Shown here in pieces: positions 31,044-40,418 of a stretch of 64,000 bases of DNA. The notes under the pieces were generated by a model, which made no database searches, was not told the DNA's origin, and saw nothing but the letters and a program-made list of their open reading frames with translations. Within the stretch, counting starts at the first letter, position 1, and each line of letters opens with the position of its first letter. The stretch comes from Marinirhabdus sp963793275 (GTDB lineage Bacteria > Bacteroidota > Bacteroidia > Flavobacteriales > Flavobacteriaceae), in contig CAWBZL010000003.1 of the NCBI GenBank assembly GCA_963793275.1, forward strand, positions 1,240,001 through 1,304,000, given 5' to 3'. The translations under genes and the position numbers were made by a program.

Positions 31044-31162
31044 TGTGTTCTTTTTCTTCCTTTAAACCAAAACTGTTCCAAAATTAAAAAATTGTACGAG
31101 CTTACTTGTTTATAAATCCTTAATTTTGAAGTTCACCTTATAAATTCTAGCATTCACCTATT

Positions 31163-32248
31163 ATGGCAAAATCTATTCTGAATAAAAAATCGCTTACCTT
31201 CCTTGAAAACTACTTAAACAACGCTGCTCCTACCGGGTATGAGTGGGATGGACAAAAATTATGGATGGAATATTTAAAACCATATGTAGATGAATTTATT
31301 ACCGATACCTACGGAACGGCTGTAGCAGTAATTAATCCAAAAGCAAAATATAAGGTTGTAATTGAAGGGCATGCTGATGAAATTTCGTGGTATGTGAACT
31401 ATATAAGTGACAACGGATTGCTATATGTAATTAGAAACGGCGGAAGTGACCACCAGATCGCGCCTTCCAAAATTGTAAATATCCACACCAATGATGGTAT
31501 AAAAAAAGGTGTTTTTGGCTGGCCGGCAATCCATACACGCAACAAATCCAAAGAGGAAGCTCCGAAGCCAGAAAATATTTTTATAGATGTAGGAGCTACA
31601 GATAAAGATGAAGTGGAAAAAATGGGCATTCACGTGGGATGTGTGATTACGTATCCGGATACGTTTCATATTCTGAATGACGATAAATTTGTTTGCCGTG
31701 CATTGGACAATCGTATGGGCGGGTTTATGATCGCTGAAGTTGCCCGCTTACTCAAAGAAAACAAAAAGGAATTGCCATTTGGTCTCTACATTACCAACTC
31801 CGTTCAGGAAGAAATTGGTTTGCGGGGCGCTCAAATGATCGCAGAACGCATACAACCCAATGTCGCCATAGTGACCGATGTTACCCACGACACCACTACC
31901 CCAATGATCGACCAAAAGAAACAGGGAGCAGTAAAAATTGGTGATGGCCCTGTAATAGCATACGCTCCAGCGGTGCAACAAAAATTGCGCGATCTAATTA
32001 CCAGCACTGCAGATAAGAAAAAAATACCTTTCCAGCGAGCAGCCCTCTCCAGAGCAACAGGAACAGATACCGACGCCTTTGCCTACAGCGGAAGCGGCGT
32101 AGCAAGTGCCTTAATTTCATTACCATTACGATACATGCACACCACGGTAGAAATGGTGCATAGAGACGATGTTGAAAATGTGATTAAACTTATTTACGAA
32201 ACGTTATTAACTATGAAGGACGGAGATACGTTTAGCTACTTCGACTAA
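31163..32248 (+). CDS. M42 family metallopeptidase (glutamyl aminopeptidase/endoglucanase-like)
   Basis: A 361-residue cytoplasmic dinuclear-zinc aminopeptidase. Metal and catalytic positions are visible: GHADEISW (His/Asp-type ligand), CRALDNRMGG (bridging Asp), NSVQEEIGLRGA (catalytic Glu pair), VTDVTHDT and the C-terminal RYMHTTVEMVHRDD His ligand. M42 enzymes trim peptides after proteasome-like cleavage, and many form tetrahedral complexes. Length is normal and it appears monocistronic. Confidence 0.93.
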   Translation: MAKSILNKKSLTFLENYLNNAAPTGYEWDGQKLWMEYLKPYVDEFITDTYGTAVAVINPKAKYKVVIEGHADEISWYVNYISDNGLLYVIRNGGSDHQIAPSKIVNIHTNDGIKKGVFGWPAIHTRNKSKEEAPKPENIFIDVGATDKDEVEKMGIHVGCVITYPDTFHILNDDKFVCRALDNRMGGFMIAEVARLLKENKKELPFGLYITNSVQEEIGLRGAQMIAERIQPNVAIVTDVTHDTTTPMIDQKKQGAVKIGDGPVIAYAPAVQQKLRDLITSTADKKKIPFQRAALSRATGTDTDAFAYSGSGVASALISLPLRYMHTTVEMVHRDDVENVIKLIYETLLTMKDGDTFSYFD

Positions 32249-32312
32249 TTTTTCTGAATACATTAGCGAGCCCTTAAGAGGTTTTAACTTTTTTTGAAAG
32301 TACTTTTAGGGT

Positions 32313-33398
32313 ATGGTAATAAAAGCTCCTCAGATCAAGAAAATTTTAGAAAGTCCAGCTGAAGCGGCTAAACTTGCCAACCTTATATACGTTACCCAAA
32401 ATAAGCTTACCATTAAACGCCATAAGCATGGGCGTGGATTTTATTATACCAAAGGCGGTGTAAAAATTATGGATAAAAAATCCCTCCAAAGATTTAAGAA
32501 TCTGGTGATTCCTCCTGCCTGGAAGAACGTAAAAATAACACATCTTGATAATGGCCACCTGCAAGTTGTTGGTGAGGATGAAAAGAACCGAAAACAATAC
32601 CGCTACCACCCTAGTTGGTCCGAAATAAAGAATAAAACGAAGTTCTTTAAAATGATCGCCTTTGGAAATGTACTTCCTGAAATGCGCACTCAAATAGAAA
32701 AAGATCTTTCCTTACAAAAAATGACCAAACGTAAGTGCCTGGCATTGGTGCTTAAAATGATGGAGGAAACGCATATTAGAATTGGTAACGAATACTATGC
32801 AAAAAAAAACAAAACGTATGGTCTTTCTACATTGCGCACGAAACATCTGGATGTTTTGAAGAATAAAATTAAATTTGAATTTGTTGGCAAAAAAGGAAAA
32901 AACCATACCGTTGAAGTAAAGGACAAAAAACTACGAAAATTGGTGATGCAATGCGAAGAAATTCCAGGTTGGGAGTTGTTTCAGTATTACGATGAAGACG
33001 GAAACCACCATAGTATAGACAGTGGCATGGTAAATGACTACATCCATGAGATAAGTGGTGATCTGTTTTCAGCAAAGGATTTTAGAACCTGGGCCGCCAG
33101 TAAACTTTTTTTTGAGTATCTGTATAAAGTTGGTCTACCCAGGACCGAAAAAGAAATGAAAAGCAATATCTTAAAAGGATATGATACAGCTGCTGAAGGG
33201 CTTGGAAACACACGCTCAGTCTGTCGCGATTACTATGTCCACCCTATTTTGCCCGAAAAATACGAAGATGGTAGTATAGAGTTTTATCTCAAGAAATTGA
33301 ATCACGATAGGGATATTAACACAAAACCGCACTTCTCCCCTACCGAAACTGTCTTACTCCAAATGCTTAGCCAGTATAAAATCATTTTAACCAACTAG
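32313..33398 (+). CDS. DNA topoisomerase IB (poxvirus-like)
   Basis: A 361-residue bacterial type IB topoisomerase, which relaxes supercoils through a 3'-phosphotyrosine. An N-terminal domain (KRHKHGRGFYY, IPPAWKNV) precedes the catalytic domain with HIRIGNEYYAKKNKTYGLSTLR (catalytic Arg), the FEFVGKKGK beta-hairpin Lys, KDFRTWAASK (second Arg region) and the nucleophile Tyr region SVCRDYYVHP. The length fits the short bacterial enzymes. Monocistronic. Confidence 0.93.
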   Translation: MVIKAPQIKKILESPAEAAKLANLIYVTQNKLTIKRHKHGRGFYYTKGGVKIMDKKSLQRFKNLVIPPAWKNVKITHLDNGHLQVVGEDEKNRKQYRYHPSWSEIKNKTKFFKMIAFGNVLPEMRTQIEKDLSLQKMTKRKCLALVLKMMEETHIRIGNEYYAKKNKTYGLSTLRTKHLDVLKNKIKFEFVGKKGKNHTVEVKDKKLRKLVMQCEEIPGWELFQYYDEDGNHHSIDSGMVNDYIHEISGDLFSAKDFRTWAASKLFFEYLYKVGLPRTEKEMKSNILKGYDTAAEGLGNTRSVCRDYYVHPILPEKYEDGSIEFYLKKLNHDRDINTKPHFSPTETVLLQMLSQYKIILTN

Positions 33399-33443
33399 CA
33401 ACTTTCTGTTTTACTATACTATCTTTGGCTCAAAAATTATTGA

Positions 33444-34874
33444 GTGTTATTTAACTCCTTCGATTTTGGCTTCTTCTTAGTAATTGTCTATACCGTATAC
33501 TGGCTTTTAGGCAGGGATCGCCGTACTTCACAAAATATAGTATTACTTGCAAGTAGCTATGTATTTTACGGGCTTTGGGACTGGCGTTTTTTAAGATTAC
33601 TACTTGCGAGCTCTTTAATAGACTATATTGCAGGGCGAGCCATTTCAGGATTAAACCACAAAGCCTCAAAAAAACTATGGCTCTTTGGAAGTTTACTCTG
33701 GAATTTGGGAGTGCTCTTTACTTTTAAATATTTCAACTTTTTTGTAGGTGAGTTTACTGCGCTGTTTTCTTCAGAAGGAGTTGCAACTTCATTTACCATT
33801 TGGAATATAATAATCCCATTAGGGCTTAGTTTCTATACATTCCAAACCATGAGCTACACCATTGATGTATACAAAGGGAAAATACAACCCACTAAAAACG
33901 TACTGGAATTTTTGTGCTTTGTAAGCTTTTTTCCACAATTAGTTGCAGGCCCCATAGAACGCGCAAATTTTTTAATTCCACAATTTGAAAACAAACGCCT
34001 CTTTAATTTTCAGCAAACTAAAGAAGGCCTGCGACTTATTCTTTGGGGGCTATTCAAAAAAATACTGGTAGCAGATAAATTAGGAATTGCAGTGACTATG
34101 GTTTTTGAAGCACCAGAAAACTATGGTACTATTATGCTTGGTTTTGCAGCATTTTTGTTCTGTTTTCAATTGTATTGTGATTTTTCAGGGTATGTAGATA
34201 TAGCGCGTGGTACTGCAAAATTATTTGGTTTTGAATTAAGTGAGAATTTCAAAATATTCTATTTGAGCAAATCGGCTTCAGACTTCTATCAACGATGGCA
34301 TATTACCCTTACACGGTGGTTTACAAATTACGTTTACATCCCATTATTAAGGTTTTTTAAAAGTAGAAATAACTTTATAAAATTATCCTGTCTTCTTCTC
34401 ACTATGGGACTGGTTGGGCTTTGGCACGGCTCCAACTGGACTTTTATCGCTTTTGGTTTATACACGGGATCGATTATGGTATTGGAACGCATCCCTTTTG
34501 GTGAAAATAAATTTACAGTTAGAACCTGGCTCGCTCAAATTCCGGTATTTTTTACGAGTCTTTATATTTTATTTCATTTTAGTATTGCCAGTATATTTTT
34601 TAGATCTAAAAACATTCAGGAAGCCTGGTTTATCCTGAAACGTATTTTTTCATTTACGGAGGACGAACACCTCACCTCACTCATTGGTTCCAAATTATAT
34701 TATCTGGTTTTCCTTATTCTTGCTGAAATTTTAACCAGACACAAATCGTTTCCGCTTAAAGATTTTGAGAAGCTACTACCACGACCTTTACGCTGGGTAT
34801 TTTATTATATTTTAATAATTTTAATTGTTCGGTATGCCGAACCAAAAGAGGCTTTCATTTATTTTCAATTTTGA
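33444..34874 (+). CDS. MBOAT family O-acyltransferase (AlgI-like), GTG start
   Basis: A 476-residue polytopic membrane-bound O-acyltransferase. Key motifs are PLGLSFYTFQTMSYTIDVY, FFPQLVAGPIERA, YCDFSGYVDIARG, FYQRWHITLTRWF and the catalytic His in GLVGLWHGSNWTF. A GTG start gives the usual N terminus MLFNSFDF. AlgI/DltB-type proteins move acetyl groups across the membrane for polysaccharide or teichoic-acid modification. The TGA stop overlaps the ATG of the SGNH-like gene (TGATG), making a coupled two-gene acylation unit. Confidence 0.92.
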   Translation: MLFNSFDFGFFLVIVYTVYWLLGRDRRTSQNIVLLASSYVFYGLWDWRFLRLLLASSLIDYIAGRAISGLNHKASKKLWLFGSLLWNLGVLFTFKYFNFFVGEFTALFSSEGVATSFTIWNIIIPLGLSFYTFQTMSYTIDVYKGKIQPTKNVLEFLCFVSFFPQLVAGPIERANFLIPQFENKRLFNFQQTKEGLRLILWGLFKKILVADKLGIAVTMVFEAPENYGTIMLGFAAFLFCFQLYCDFSGYVDIARGTAKLFGFELSENFKIFYLSKSASDFYQRWHITLTRWFTNYVYIPLLRFFKSRNNFIKLSCLLLTMGLVGLWHGSNWTFIAFGLYTGSIMVLERIPFGENKFTVRTWLAQIPVFFTSLYILFHFSIASIFFRSKNIQEAWFILKRIFSFTEDEHLTSLIGSKLYYLVFLILAEILTRHKSFPLKDFEKLLPRPLRWVFYYILIILIVRYAEPKEAFIYFQF

Positions 34875-35812
34875 TGCAACGTAAGTTAATTATTTCGGCT
34901 TTTGTTTTCTTTGTCCCTTTAATTTTGGGATATATCGCTTTGGAATGTGCAACAAGAAAACTACCGCTTAGTTATACGAACATTTCAGAATATATGAAAA
35001 CTGAAGCCGAAACTTTTGACGTAATTGCCGTAGGCTCTTCACAGATGAAAAACGCGGTAAATCCAGGTCTAATTCAAGAAAAAACACTCAATCTGGCCTC
35101 TGGAAATCAGCACCACGATACCGACTTTAAACTACTAAAACAGCTCTTACCGGAACTACCCAATGTAGACACGGTACTTGTAGAAGTGTCCTATAGCCAT
35201 TTTGAATTGCCTCATAACGGAGCTACATTTTGGAAAAACAGTGTGTATTTAAAGTACTATGGAGTAAACAATTTTGAACGAAACACGTATTTTAAAGATA
35301 AGCTCATCTATCTTTCTTATCCTAAATTCTTTTCAAAAAAACTTCATAGTTATTATCTGCAAGGTGAGAAAGACTTTGGTTTTAATTCATTTGGATTTGA
35401 CACCCTTAATTACGCAGGTGTTTTTAAAAAGCTGGATTACAATGAAGCTAAAATTGCAGCTTTACAAAAATTTAAAATAAACAAGGAACCAAATCCTGAA
35501 ATTTTCGAAAAGAACACAGCATTATTTTTTGAAATGCTGGAGTATTTGAAATCCAAAAACATACAAGTTATCATTTGCGAAATACCTATGTACAAGACCT
35601 ACCTTCCACAAAGGGTTCCTGAAATTTTACAAAGGCGCGATAGTATCGTGAAACTTGCAAAACAGCGGTACAGCAATGTAGATTTATTCCTGCTGGAAAC
35701 AGACACCACTACCTATACCGCGAAAGATTATTGGAATCAAAGCCATATGAATCCTCGTGGAGCTAAGAAATATGCTGCGGCTTTAAATGCATTTTTAAGA
35801 AAAGCTGAATAG
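34874..35812 (+). CDS. SGNH-hydrolase-like partner of the MBOAT acyltransferase (AlgJ/DltD role)
   Basis: A 312-residue protein with one N-terminal membrane anchor (LIISAFVFFVPLILGYIAL) and a periplasmic SGNH-type domain. Block I is IAVGSSQMKNAVNP (nucleophile Ser), a mid-segment is TVLVEVSYSHFE, and the C-terminal dyad region is NQSHMNPRGAKKYA with the catalytic His. Position and fold suggest that it receives acyl groups from the MBOAT protein and transfers them to a surface glycan. The acceptor is unknown. Confidence 0.85.
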   Translation: MQRKLIISAFVFFVPLILGYIALECATRKLPLSYTNISEYMKTEAETFDVIAVGSSQMKNAVNPGLIQEKTLNLASGNQHHDTDFKLLKQLLPELPNVDTVLVEVSYSHFELPHNGATFWKNSVYLKYYGVNNFERNTYFKDKLIYLSYPKFFSKKLHSYYLQGEKDFGFNSFGFDTLNYAGVFKKLDYNEAKIAALQKFKINKEPNPEIFEKNTALFFEMLEYLKSKNIQVIICEIPMYKTYLPQRVPEILQRRDSIVKLAKQRYSNVDLFLLETDTTTYTAKDYWNQSHMNPRGAKKYAAALNAFLRKAE

Positions 35813-35818
35813 CAGGTA

Positions 35819-37189
35819 CTACTTCTTCAAACTTAAAAAATAACGCTTTGCTTCTGTTATTACCTTCGGGGCTAAAATAATGGTTGCCAGCATGGTAGGA
35901 ATGGCCATTAACGCGAAAAAAGTGTCTATTAAATTAATCATCATACTAAGCGAAGTAGTAGCCCCTAAAAGGATACTGGCTATATAAAAGTAGTTGTATA
36001 TTCCCTTATTTTTAGCGCCAAACAAGAACGACATACATTTTGACCCATAGTAGGAGTAAGAAAACAACGAAGAAATACTAAAAACTGCAATGCACAACAA
36101 TAGCGCATATCTTCCGTAATAAGGGATGGTCTGGGTAAATGCAGCCGCAGTAAGTGTTACTCCATTTGCTTCGCTGGATTGCCAGACTCCTGTAACTAAA
36201 ATCGCTAAGGCAGTAAGCGTACAAACTACTAACGTATCAATGGCAGGGCCTAACATAGCTACCAGGCCTTCGCGGATGGGTTCGCTGGTTTTAGCAGCTC
36301 CGTGTGCCATAGGTGCGGTACCTATCCCTGCTTCGTTAGAGAAGGCTCCCCGTCTAATTCCCAAAAGAATGATACCTCCAACAACGCCACCCAGAAACGC
36401 ATCACCATTATAAAACGAAGCGGAAAAAGCATCGGTAAAAATTAGTGATACATACTTAGGAATTTCGGTATAATTAACGGCTAAGATGAAGATGACCATT
36501 ACAAAATAGAGTAACACCATTGCAGGGACCAGTTTTGATGTTGTTTTACTTATTCTTGACAATCCACCTAATACTACAATAGCAGTAATAGCGGCCAAAA
36601 CAAAGCCAATAAAAAGGTTTGAATATACTCCAAAATACATTCCACCTGGTTTTAACAAGAGATCATTGACTGCCTGTGTTAACTGATTTACATTAAAAAC
36701 CGGCAGGGCTCCTACGAGTCCGGCAATACTAAAAAACACCGCTAGAGACTTCCAGTTCTTTCCCAGACCCTGGGTTATAAAATACATGGGGCCGCCTTGT
36801 AACTTTCCTTCAGAATCTTTCCCCCGAAACATTACTGAAAGACTTGCTGTAAAAAATTTGGTGGACATTCCAATTACGGCACTTACCCACATCCAAAACA
36901 CTGCTCCCGGGCCACCAATGGCTATGGCAACGGCAACTCCAGAAATATTGCCCATCCCTACGGTTGCGGAGAGCGCTGTAGTTAACGCCTGAAAATGTGT
37001 GATCTCTCCAGCATCGTTTTCATTATCATATCTACCCCTTAAAATGGCGATCGCGTGCCCTAAATACCGAAATGGTAAAAACCGGATTCTAATTAGCAGA
37101 TACAAACCACCACCCATTAATAATATAAGCAACGGTAATCCCCACGCCAATGAGGCCATTTGTGCAAATAAAGAGTCTAAAAATTCCAC
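35819..37189 (-). CDS. Alanine/glycine:cation symporter (AGCS family)
   Basis: A 456-residue transporter with 10-11 helices. The consensus GGPGAVFWMWVSAVIGMSTKF, GGPMYFITQGLGK, RRGAFSNEAGIGTAPMAHG and the C-terminal FSYSYYGSKC are all present, marking a sodium- or proton-coupled alanine/glycine importer. It is convergent with the SGNH-like gene, with only 6 bases between the stops. Length is normal. Confidence 0.94.
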   Translation of the reverse strand: MEFLDSLFAQMASLAWGLPLLILLMGGGLYLLIRIRFLPFRYLGHAIAILRGRYDNENDAGEITHFQALTTALSATVGMGNISGVAVAIAIGGPGAVFWMWVSAVIGMSTKFFTASLSVMFRGKDSEGKLQGGPMYFITQGLGKNWKSLAVFFSIAGLVGALPVFNVNQLTQAVNDLLLKPGGMYFGVYSNLFIGFVLAAITAIVVLGGLSRISKTTSKLVPAMVLLYFVMVIFILAVNYTEIPKYVSLIFTDAFSASFYNGDAFLGGVVGGIILLGIRRGAFSNEAGIGTAPMAHGAAKTSEPIREGLVAMLGPAIDTLVVCTLTALAILVTGVWQSSEANGVTLTAAAFTQTIPYYGRYALLLCIAVFSISSLFSYSYYGSKCMSFLFGAKNKGIYNYFYIASILLGATTSLSMMINLIDTFFALMAIPTMLATIILAPKVITEAKRYFLSLKK

Positions 37190-37264
37190 TAAATTTCAAT
37201 TTTGAAGTACGAATGTAGCTTTAAATTTTCAAAATTTAAGAAGAAATTGTTTCTTGCACTCTCA

Positions 37265-38521
37265 ATGAGGAAAATTACTACTACGCTACTTTTACTAGCC
37301 TGTTTTTGCCTAAGTGCGCAAAACACAGACAACGAATCTGTTTTTTCGAATTTTATAATGCCTGAGTTTATAGCCGGAACCACAGCAGCGTCTAATTCAA
37401 ACTTTCCCGAAACCTCCAGCACAATAGGTTTATTTGTGAATTTCGGAAAATATCAGAATGGCAATACGCAGGAATGGGCTTATAGGTTAGGTTTTCCAAA
37501 AACAGGTATTGCTGTTGGCGTTACAGATTATGGCAATACTGAATTTCTAGGACAAGCCTACACGGTACTTCCCAATGTGGAATTTAATATTTTGGGACGC
37601 TCCCGAAGGTCGTTTACCATGAATGTGGGGTTAGGAGCTTCTTATTTCAACAAAAAGTTTGATGCCGTTGAAAATCCTCTTAATATGGCTGTTTCTACCG
37701 ATGTAACCTGGACATTCAGACTGTTTTTTCAATATAAGCTTTATGAAACTGCAACTGTTCAATGGCGAATTGGAGGTGGTTTTCTGCACCATTCTAACGG
37801 ACACACCCGTTTACCAAATAACGGGTATAACTCTTTAATGGGGAGTGTTTCGGCTAGTATTGGAACAAAAAAAGCAGCTGCTCCTACCGAAACGAATGCT
37901 TCAAATTTTTCCAAAAATCCAATGTATTATATTTCGCCTCGCGTTGGGATAGGAACAAATATTTTATCGTTAGTGTATAATGATAAGAAAGATGTGTACA
38001 CGCTGGCAGTTTCGGCGGGAAAACAATTTGGTAAAACGTTTAAAGTTGGTGTTGGCTTCAGTTATAGTTACTATGAGCATTATTACGATTATATCATTCA
38101 GAATGAATCTTTAGTTCAGGAAGGTCGGGAGTTTGAAGATTTAAAAGACAATCCTACCTGGTCTGCTTCCAACATCACATTGTTTGCTGAAGGTGAAATC
38201 TTATTAAACCATGTTGGGATAACTTTTATGGTAGGTGCAAATATTCATAAACCAGCGTACGATATAGACTGGCGTATTAATCAGGGTTGGGACAATACTC
38301 CCCGAGATATCCCCGAAGAATGGATGTTGGGTGAGTACGGTTCAAAATACAAGCTTAAAAAAGCAATTGCTACAAAACTAGGACTTCGCTATTATCTCTT
38401 CGGCAATGAAAATAATCCTAAACATAACCTATATGCAGGTGCTTCCATAAACGCCAATCTCGGGCAGGCAGATTTTACTCAATTTTCTTTGGGATATGTG
38501 TATCTATTTCCGCAGAAATAA
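37265..38521 (+). CDS. PagL-like acyloxyacyl hydrolase / outer-membrane barrel
   Basis: A 418-residue exported protein. The ATG at 37265 gives a signal peptide ending CFCLSAQ; a longer frame lacks one. The central FLHHSNGHTRLPNNGYNSL stretch matches the PagL lipid A deacylase signature around its catalytic His/Ser. The C-terminal half adds further barrel strands ending in SLGYVYLFPQ. PagL removes 3-O acyl chains from lipid A; an extra domain makes this longer than classical PagL. Convergent with aroQ. Confidence 0.75.
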   Translation: MRKITTTLLLLACFCLSAQNTDNESVFSNFIMPEFIAGTTAASNSNFPETSSTIGLFVNFGKYQNGNTQEWAYRLGFPKTGIAVGVTDYGNTEFLGQAYTVLPNVEFNILGRSRRSFTMNVGLGASYFNKKFDAVENPLNMAVSTDVTWTFRLFFQYKLYETATVQWRIGGGFLHHSNGHTRLPNNGYNSLMGSVSASIGTKKAAAPTETNASNFSKNPMYYISPRVGIGTNILSLVYNDKKDVYTLAVSAGKQFGKTFKVGVGFSYSYYEHYYDYIIQNESLVQEGREFEDLKDNPTWSASNITLFAEGEILLNHVGITFMVGANIHKPAYDIDWRINQGWDNTPRDIPEEWMLGEYGSKYKLKKAIATKLGLRYYLFGNENNPKHNLYAGASINANLGQADFTQFSLGYVYLFPQK

Positions 38522-38538
38522 GATTCGTTCCGGTGTAA

Positions 38539-38952
38539 TCATAAAAAACTTTGTACAGCCAACTCATAACTGCGCAGTCCAAAGCCCAGTATGACACCTT
38601 TTGCTCCAGCAGAAACATAGGAGTGATGTCTATACTCTTCTCTATTGAATGTATTCGATATATGTACCTCAACAACAGGGGTTTCAATAGCTTTTACGGC
38701 ATCTCCAATCCCCACCGAGGTATGGGTATAGGCGGCGGCATTTAAGATAATACCGTCGTAACTAAACCCGTATTCCTGAAGTTTGTCTATAAGTTCGCCT
38801 TCAACATTGGATTGAAAAAAGGTGAGTTCAACTTCGGTATATTTAAACTGAAGTTCAGAAAAATAATCCTGAAAAGATTGGTCTCCATAAATATCAGTTT
38901 CTCTTGTTCCCAGTAAATTAAGGTTTGGGCCATTAATAATTGCTATTTTCAT
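38539..38952 (-). CDS. aroQ: 3-dehydroquinate dehydratase, type II
   Basis: A 137-residue type II dehydroquinase, the third shikimate step. NGPNLNLLGTRETDIYG carries the loop with the catalytic Arg/Tyr; NAAAYTHTSVGIGDAV has the Asn/His region and EVHISNTFNREEYRHHS the catalytic His. The dodecameric family is normally about 140-150 residues, so this is complete. No other aro gene is adjacent. Confidence 0.96.
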   Translation of the reverse strand: MKIAIINGPNLNLLGTRETDIYGDQSFQDYFSELQFKYTEVELTFFQSNVEGELIDKLQEYGFSYDGIILNAAAYTHTSVGIGDAVKAIETPVVEVHISNTFNREEYRHHSYVSAGAKGVILGFGLRSYELAVQSFL

Positions 38953-38972
38953 AAGCTAAATATAAGGATAAA

Positions 38973-38998
38973 AAAAATCGGGATGCTACCCGATTTTT
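38973..38998 (-). terminator. Terminator of the small barrel protein gene
   Basis: Stem AAAAATCGGG / CCCGATTTTT (38973-38982 and 38989-38998) with loop ATGCTA and a T run on the minus strand, 22 bases after the stop at 39021. Confidence 0.85.
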
Positions 38999-39020
38999 AA
39001 CTACTTGCAATTATTTTCGA

Positions 39021-39518
39021 TTAAAAATCGAAATGTAATCCCAAACGGGCATCAATGTACCCGGATTCTATAACAACATATTTTACTTCGGTAAAAACAC
39101 TTACGTTATCAATAATAGGATAGCGATATCCAGCTCCGACATTAATTCCAAAGTCTGATGTTGTTGTGATTGTTTCGCTCAAAGAAAAACCAGCGAGATT
39201 TCCTCTATCTTTAAATCTGGCACTTAAATATTGAGCTCCTGCAAGAGCGTATAATGCATCGTAAACCGTGTAATGCACATCTACATCTGTAGCAAGCCAT
39301 CTTAGATTATTTTCTCCAATACTTTTAAATGCAAAAGTACCACTTGCAGCCACCCCCCAGGTTTCGTTAAAATCGTATAATAGACCAGCTCCAAATCCAA
39401 GTGTTTCTATTTCGGTAAGGTATCCGGCGTGAAATTCTCCGCCAAAACCTTGTGCACTCGCATTTCTGGTAATACCTACAATGGCGAAAAATGTTATAAG
39501 TAACGCTATTTTTTTCAT
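39021..39518 (-). CDS. Small outer-membrane beta-barrel protein
   Basis: A 165-residue protein with signal peptide (LLITFFAIVGITRNASAQ) and eight or so amphipathic strands ending in an aromatic residue (ARLGLHFDF), an OmpW/OprF-like small barrel. It has its own terminator. It is the first of three similar genes in a row (39021-40988), whose shared layout suggests old duplications. Ligand unknown. Confidence 0.82.
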   Translation of the reverse strand: MKKIALLITFFAIVGITRNASAQGFGGEFHAGYLTEIETLGFGAGLLYDFNETWGVAASGTFAFKSIGENNLRWLATDVDVHYTVYDALYALAGAQYLSARFKDRGNLAGFSLSETITTTSDFGINVGAGYRYPIIDNVSVFTEVKYVVIESGYIDARLGLHFDF

Positions 39519-39577
39519 AAGATTATTTTTTTAATGGTTTCAAAAATACAACTTTCTTAGAACTCATCTTGCAAAAA

Positions 39578-39605
39578 AAAAGCAGAAGATCGCTCTTCTG
39601 CTTTT
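39578..39605 (-). terminator. Terminator of the second barrel gene
   Basis: Perfect stem AAAAGCAGAAGA / TCTTCTGCTTTT (39578-39589 and 39594-39605), loop TCGC, followed by T on the minus strand. Confidence 0.9.
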
Positions 39606-39626
39606 AATTATATATTTATCTGATTT

Positions 39627-40250
39627 CTAGAATAAGTATCCTACTGAAAGCTGAAAAACATTATTTTGTTGCTTGAAATCGTCAGATCCTTCAAAGTCAT
39701 TAATGTTAGACAATCCTAAATTGTAACGTACCCCAAAGAATACGCCCATGTCTAAACGATATGAAGCTCCAAGACCTACAGCAAGATCAAGACCGTTGAT
39801 AAATTCAGAAATATCTTCTTCACCACTTTCAAACTCGAAATTATCATCATCATCACCTTCTACCTCAAATTCAGTATTGGCAGATACCAAAAATCCAATT
39901 TGTGGTCCTGCTTCCAATGCTAAACCTTCTGTTACATAATACTTTGCCATAATTGGAATGTTTATGTAATCTAGTTTTAATTTGTCTTTAAAAGTAATGC
40001 CGCCTTGTACTTCTTCAGTTTTTGCTCCTTGAGCAGAGTACAATAATTCGGGTTGGATGGCGAATTGATCGGTAAGCATAATCTCTACCAGACCACCAAT
40101 GTGAAATCCTGTTTTACCTTCCGCATCAGTATCTTCACCACCAATAGATGCAAAGTTAACACCTGCTTTAGCTCCAAAACGAATGTCCTGCGCCTGCATA
40201 GCTCCGAAAGAAAAAATTGCCACGGCAATTAAAATTACTTGTTTTTTCAT
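39627..40250 (-). CDS. PorT-type outer-membrane beta-barrel protein
   Basis: A 207-residue exported barrel with signal peptide (AIFSFGAMQAQ), opening FGAKAGVNFASIGG and FAIQPELLYSAQGAK, then YYVTEGLALEAGPQIGFLVS, and closing with FQLSVGYLF. A conspicuous acidic loop (EVEGDDDDNFEFESGEEDI) would face outside and might bind cations. It matches the porin/PorT-like family seen in many copies in flavobacteria. Related in order and motifs to the next upstream gene. Confidence 0.85.
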   Translation of the reverse strand: MKKQVILIAVAIFSFGAMQAQDIRFGAKAGVNFASIGGEDTDAEGKTGFHIGGLVEIMLTDQFAIQPELLYSAQGAKTEEVQGGITFKDKLKLDYINIPIMAKYYVTEGLALEAGPQIGFLVSANTEFEVEGDDDDNFEFESGEEDISEFINGLDLAVGLGASYRLDMGVFFGVRYNLGLSNINDFEGSDDFKQQNNVFQLSVGYLF

Positions 40251-40418
40251 AATTGTAGTTTTATATTAATTTGTTAATGGAGACAAAACTAAATAAATAT
40301 TTGTTAATGGAATGTTAAGTAATGTAGTTATTTCACTTGTAAACACAATAAAGCGCTGTATTTTAGAAAGTTAACTAACTAAAAAACAACGCTCAAAACG
40401 TTTAGCAAAAAAAGCCGT

